This document shows, in pieces, positions 63,299-64,000 of a DNA stretch of 64,000 bases. The notes under the pieces are model-generated. The model saw only the letters and a program-made list of their open reading frames with translations, had not been told where the DNA came from and did not search any database. Source of the DNA: Tuctoria greenei (taxonomy: Eukaryota; Streptophyta; Magnoliopsida; Poales; Poaceae). How positions within the stretch are numbered: the first letter of the stretch is position 1; every line of letters begins with the position of its first letter. The stretch spans positions 222,831,882-222,895,881 of the forward strand of contig JAYESD010000002.1 of NCBI GenBank assembly GCA_036927565.1. The letters are read 5' to 3'. The translations under genes were made by a program, and so were the position numbers.

Positions 63299-64000
63299 TG
63301 TCGGTACCCTAAAAACCATACACCCCCTGAGGTTACAAAGATCTCAAGGGAAGGGCATCTACTCAAATTGAAGACCCTCGGGGGCCCACTCGCCAGACGT
63401 GACCGGACCCGCTTCTCCAACATGGTTAACCTCTAGGTTGCCACGTGTACTGTCAGACCAGAGCTATTACCCGCAAGGGTGAAGCTCGGGGCCAAGTACT
63501 GAAACGGCGCCTCCGGAGGTAGCCCCTGACCGAGAGAAGCTCCGGACCTGACACGTAGCAAACCGCCCCGGAGCTTCCCGCTTCCCACGAGCAAGCTCCG
63601 GAGCTGCCACGTGTCCATACGTCGGAGCTGGCCGCTTTAAACCCCCGGGAGACGTTGTAACGGCTCCGGATCTCCCAAGGACAGCCGCGGACTTCAAGAC
63701 CCGATTAATTATCATTAATTCCACATTAATGATATTTAATCGGATGATCTTAACACCTGTAACGGCACTGTCGGAGCCGTTACAGGGTTATTAACAACAA
63801 TTAATCTTGTGTATCAATGCCAATAACCGCCAGGGCCACATGTCGGGCTAGGCTGACTTGTAACGGTTTGTCCTTGTACTATAAAAGGACAAACCGACGA
63901 TACACAAGGAGAGAACACTGGAACACACTCAAGCTCACAAGTTAATACAACACACATACACTCCCGTGGAGTAGGGTATTACGCTCAGGCGGCCCGAACC
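63299..64000 (+). repeat. G2 3' LTR, first 702 bp
   Basis: Starts TGTCGGTACCC directly after AGGGGGCCAC. Aligns without gaps to 51220-51921 with seven differences (for example CTCGGGGCC here and CTCCGGGCC there). TATAAAAG at 63880-63887. The window ends inside it. Confidence 0.95.

Larger units (their letters stand above)
51220..64000 (+). mobile_element. Ty3/gypsy Tat-lineage element G2, young and apparently intact
   Basis: Full element except for the last 130 or so bases of its 3' LTR. Order: 5' LTR, primer site, gag-protease, UAG, pol (RT, RNase H, second RNase H, integrase), spacer, antisense gene, polypurine tract, 3' LTR. The total would be about 12.9 kb. The two LTRs differ by 7 substitutions and no gap over 702 bp (1.0%), which at 1.3e-8 per site per year, a rate commonly used for grasses, is roughly 0.4 million years. 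All long frames are open. It is nested in the C3 LTR. Confidence 0.95.

Overview
This window is plant nuclear DNA, very probably from a grass (Poaceae), and it consists almost entirely of transposable elements. I found no confident host gene, rRNA or tRNA. The evidence for a plant is the set of families: Ty1/copia elements with an initiator-Met-type primer site (TGGTATCAGAGC), two of them with SIRE/Maximus-like traits; Ty3/gypsy elements of the Tat lineage with two RNase H domains and an antisense 'putative gypsy type transposon' (Transposase_28) ORF, a combination I associate with grasses; and a CACTA (En/Spm) element with TNP2, DUF4218, DUF4216, Transposase_24 and Ulp1 segments. The species cannot be told from the sequence.

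Layout. 1-3060: no gene recognised. 3165-6250 (+): decayed Ty1/copia fragment, without LTRs or RNase H. 7148-11335 (-): a second decayed Ty1/copia with gag, protease, integrase, RT and RNase H in order. 11340-12643: LTR- or leader-like DNA. 12644-21027 (+): CACTA element with a TNP2 transposase, GAGACG-type repeats, a tandem repeat block and a Transposase_24/Ulp1 ORF, cut by a gypsy insertion.

From 21028 to the window end the structure is a set of nested insertions. Gypsy-Tat copy G1 (minus strand, 3' LTR at 21028-21891) sits in the CACTA element. G1 is split by copia element C2 (22836-32951, 5-bp target duplication AAGTG at both ends) and by copia element C3 (41311 onward). The 5' LTR of C3 is split by a young, apparently intact gypsy-Tat copy G2 (plus strand, 51220 to past the window end). 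The remaining C3 LTR, the G1 5' part and the CACTA 3' part should lie to the right of the window. LTR-LTR divergence counted by eye gives about 4% (C3), 2% (C2) and 1% (G2), which agrees with the nesting order.

How the parts work. G2 carries gag-protease (52090-54507), one in-frame UAG, then RT, degenerate RNase H, second RNase H and integrase (to 58050). A convergent antisense gene on the minus strand (62768-59299) has two exons that join in frame across a 77-bp intron and would encode about 1,130 residues. The intron and the UAG are both also present in the older copy G1.

Most worth a second look: the intact spliced antisense gene; a 12-bp inverted repeat that encloses the TATA box of the gypsy LTR and shows paired changes between G1 and G2; an array of paired CGGACTAGTCCG palindromes at about 20-bp spacing just upstream of the C2 TATA box; the conserved UAG; and palindromic repeats inserted in the degenerate RNase H domain. 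The nested structure itself is typical of grass heterochromatin. No wholly new biological system is demonstrated.
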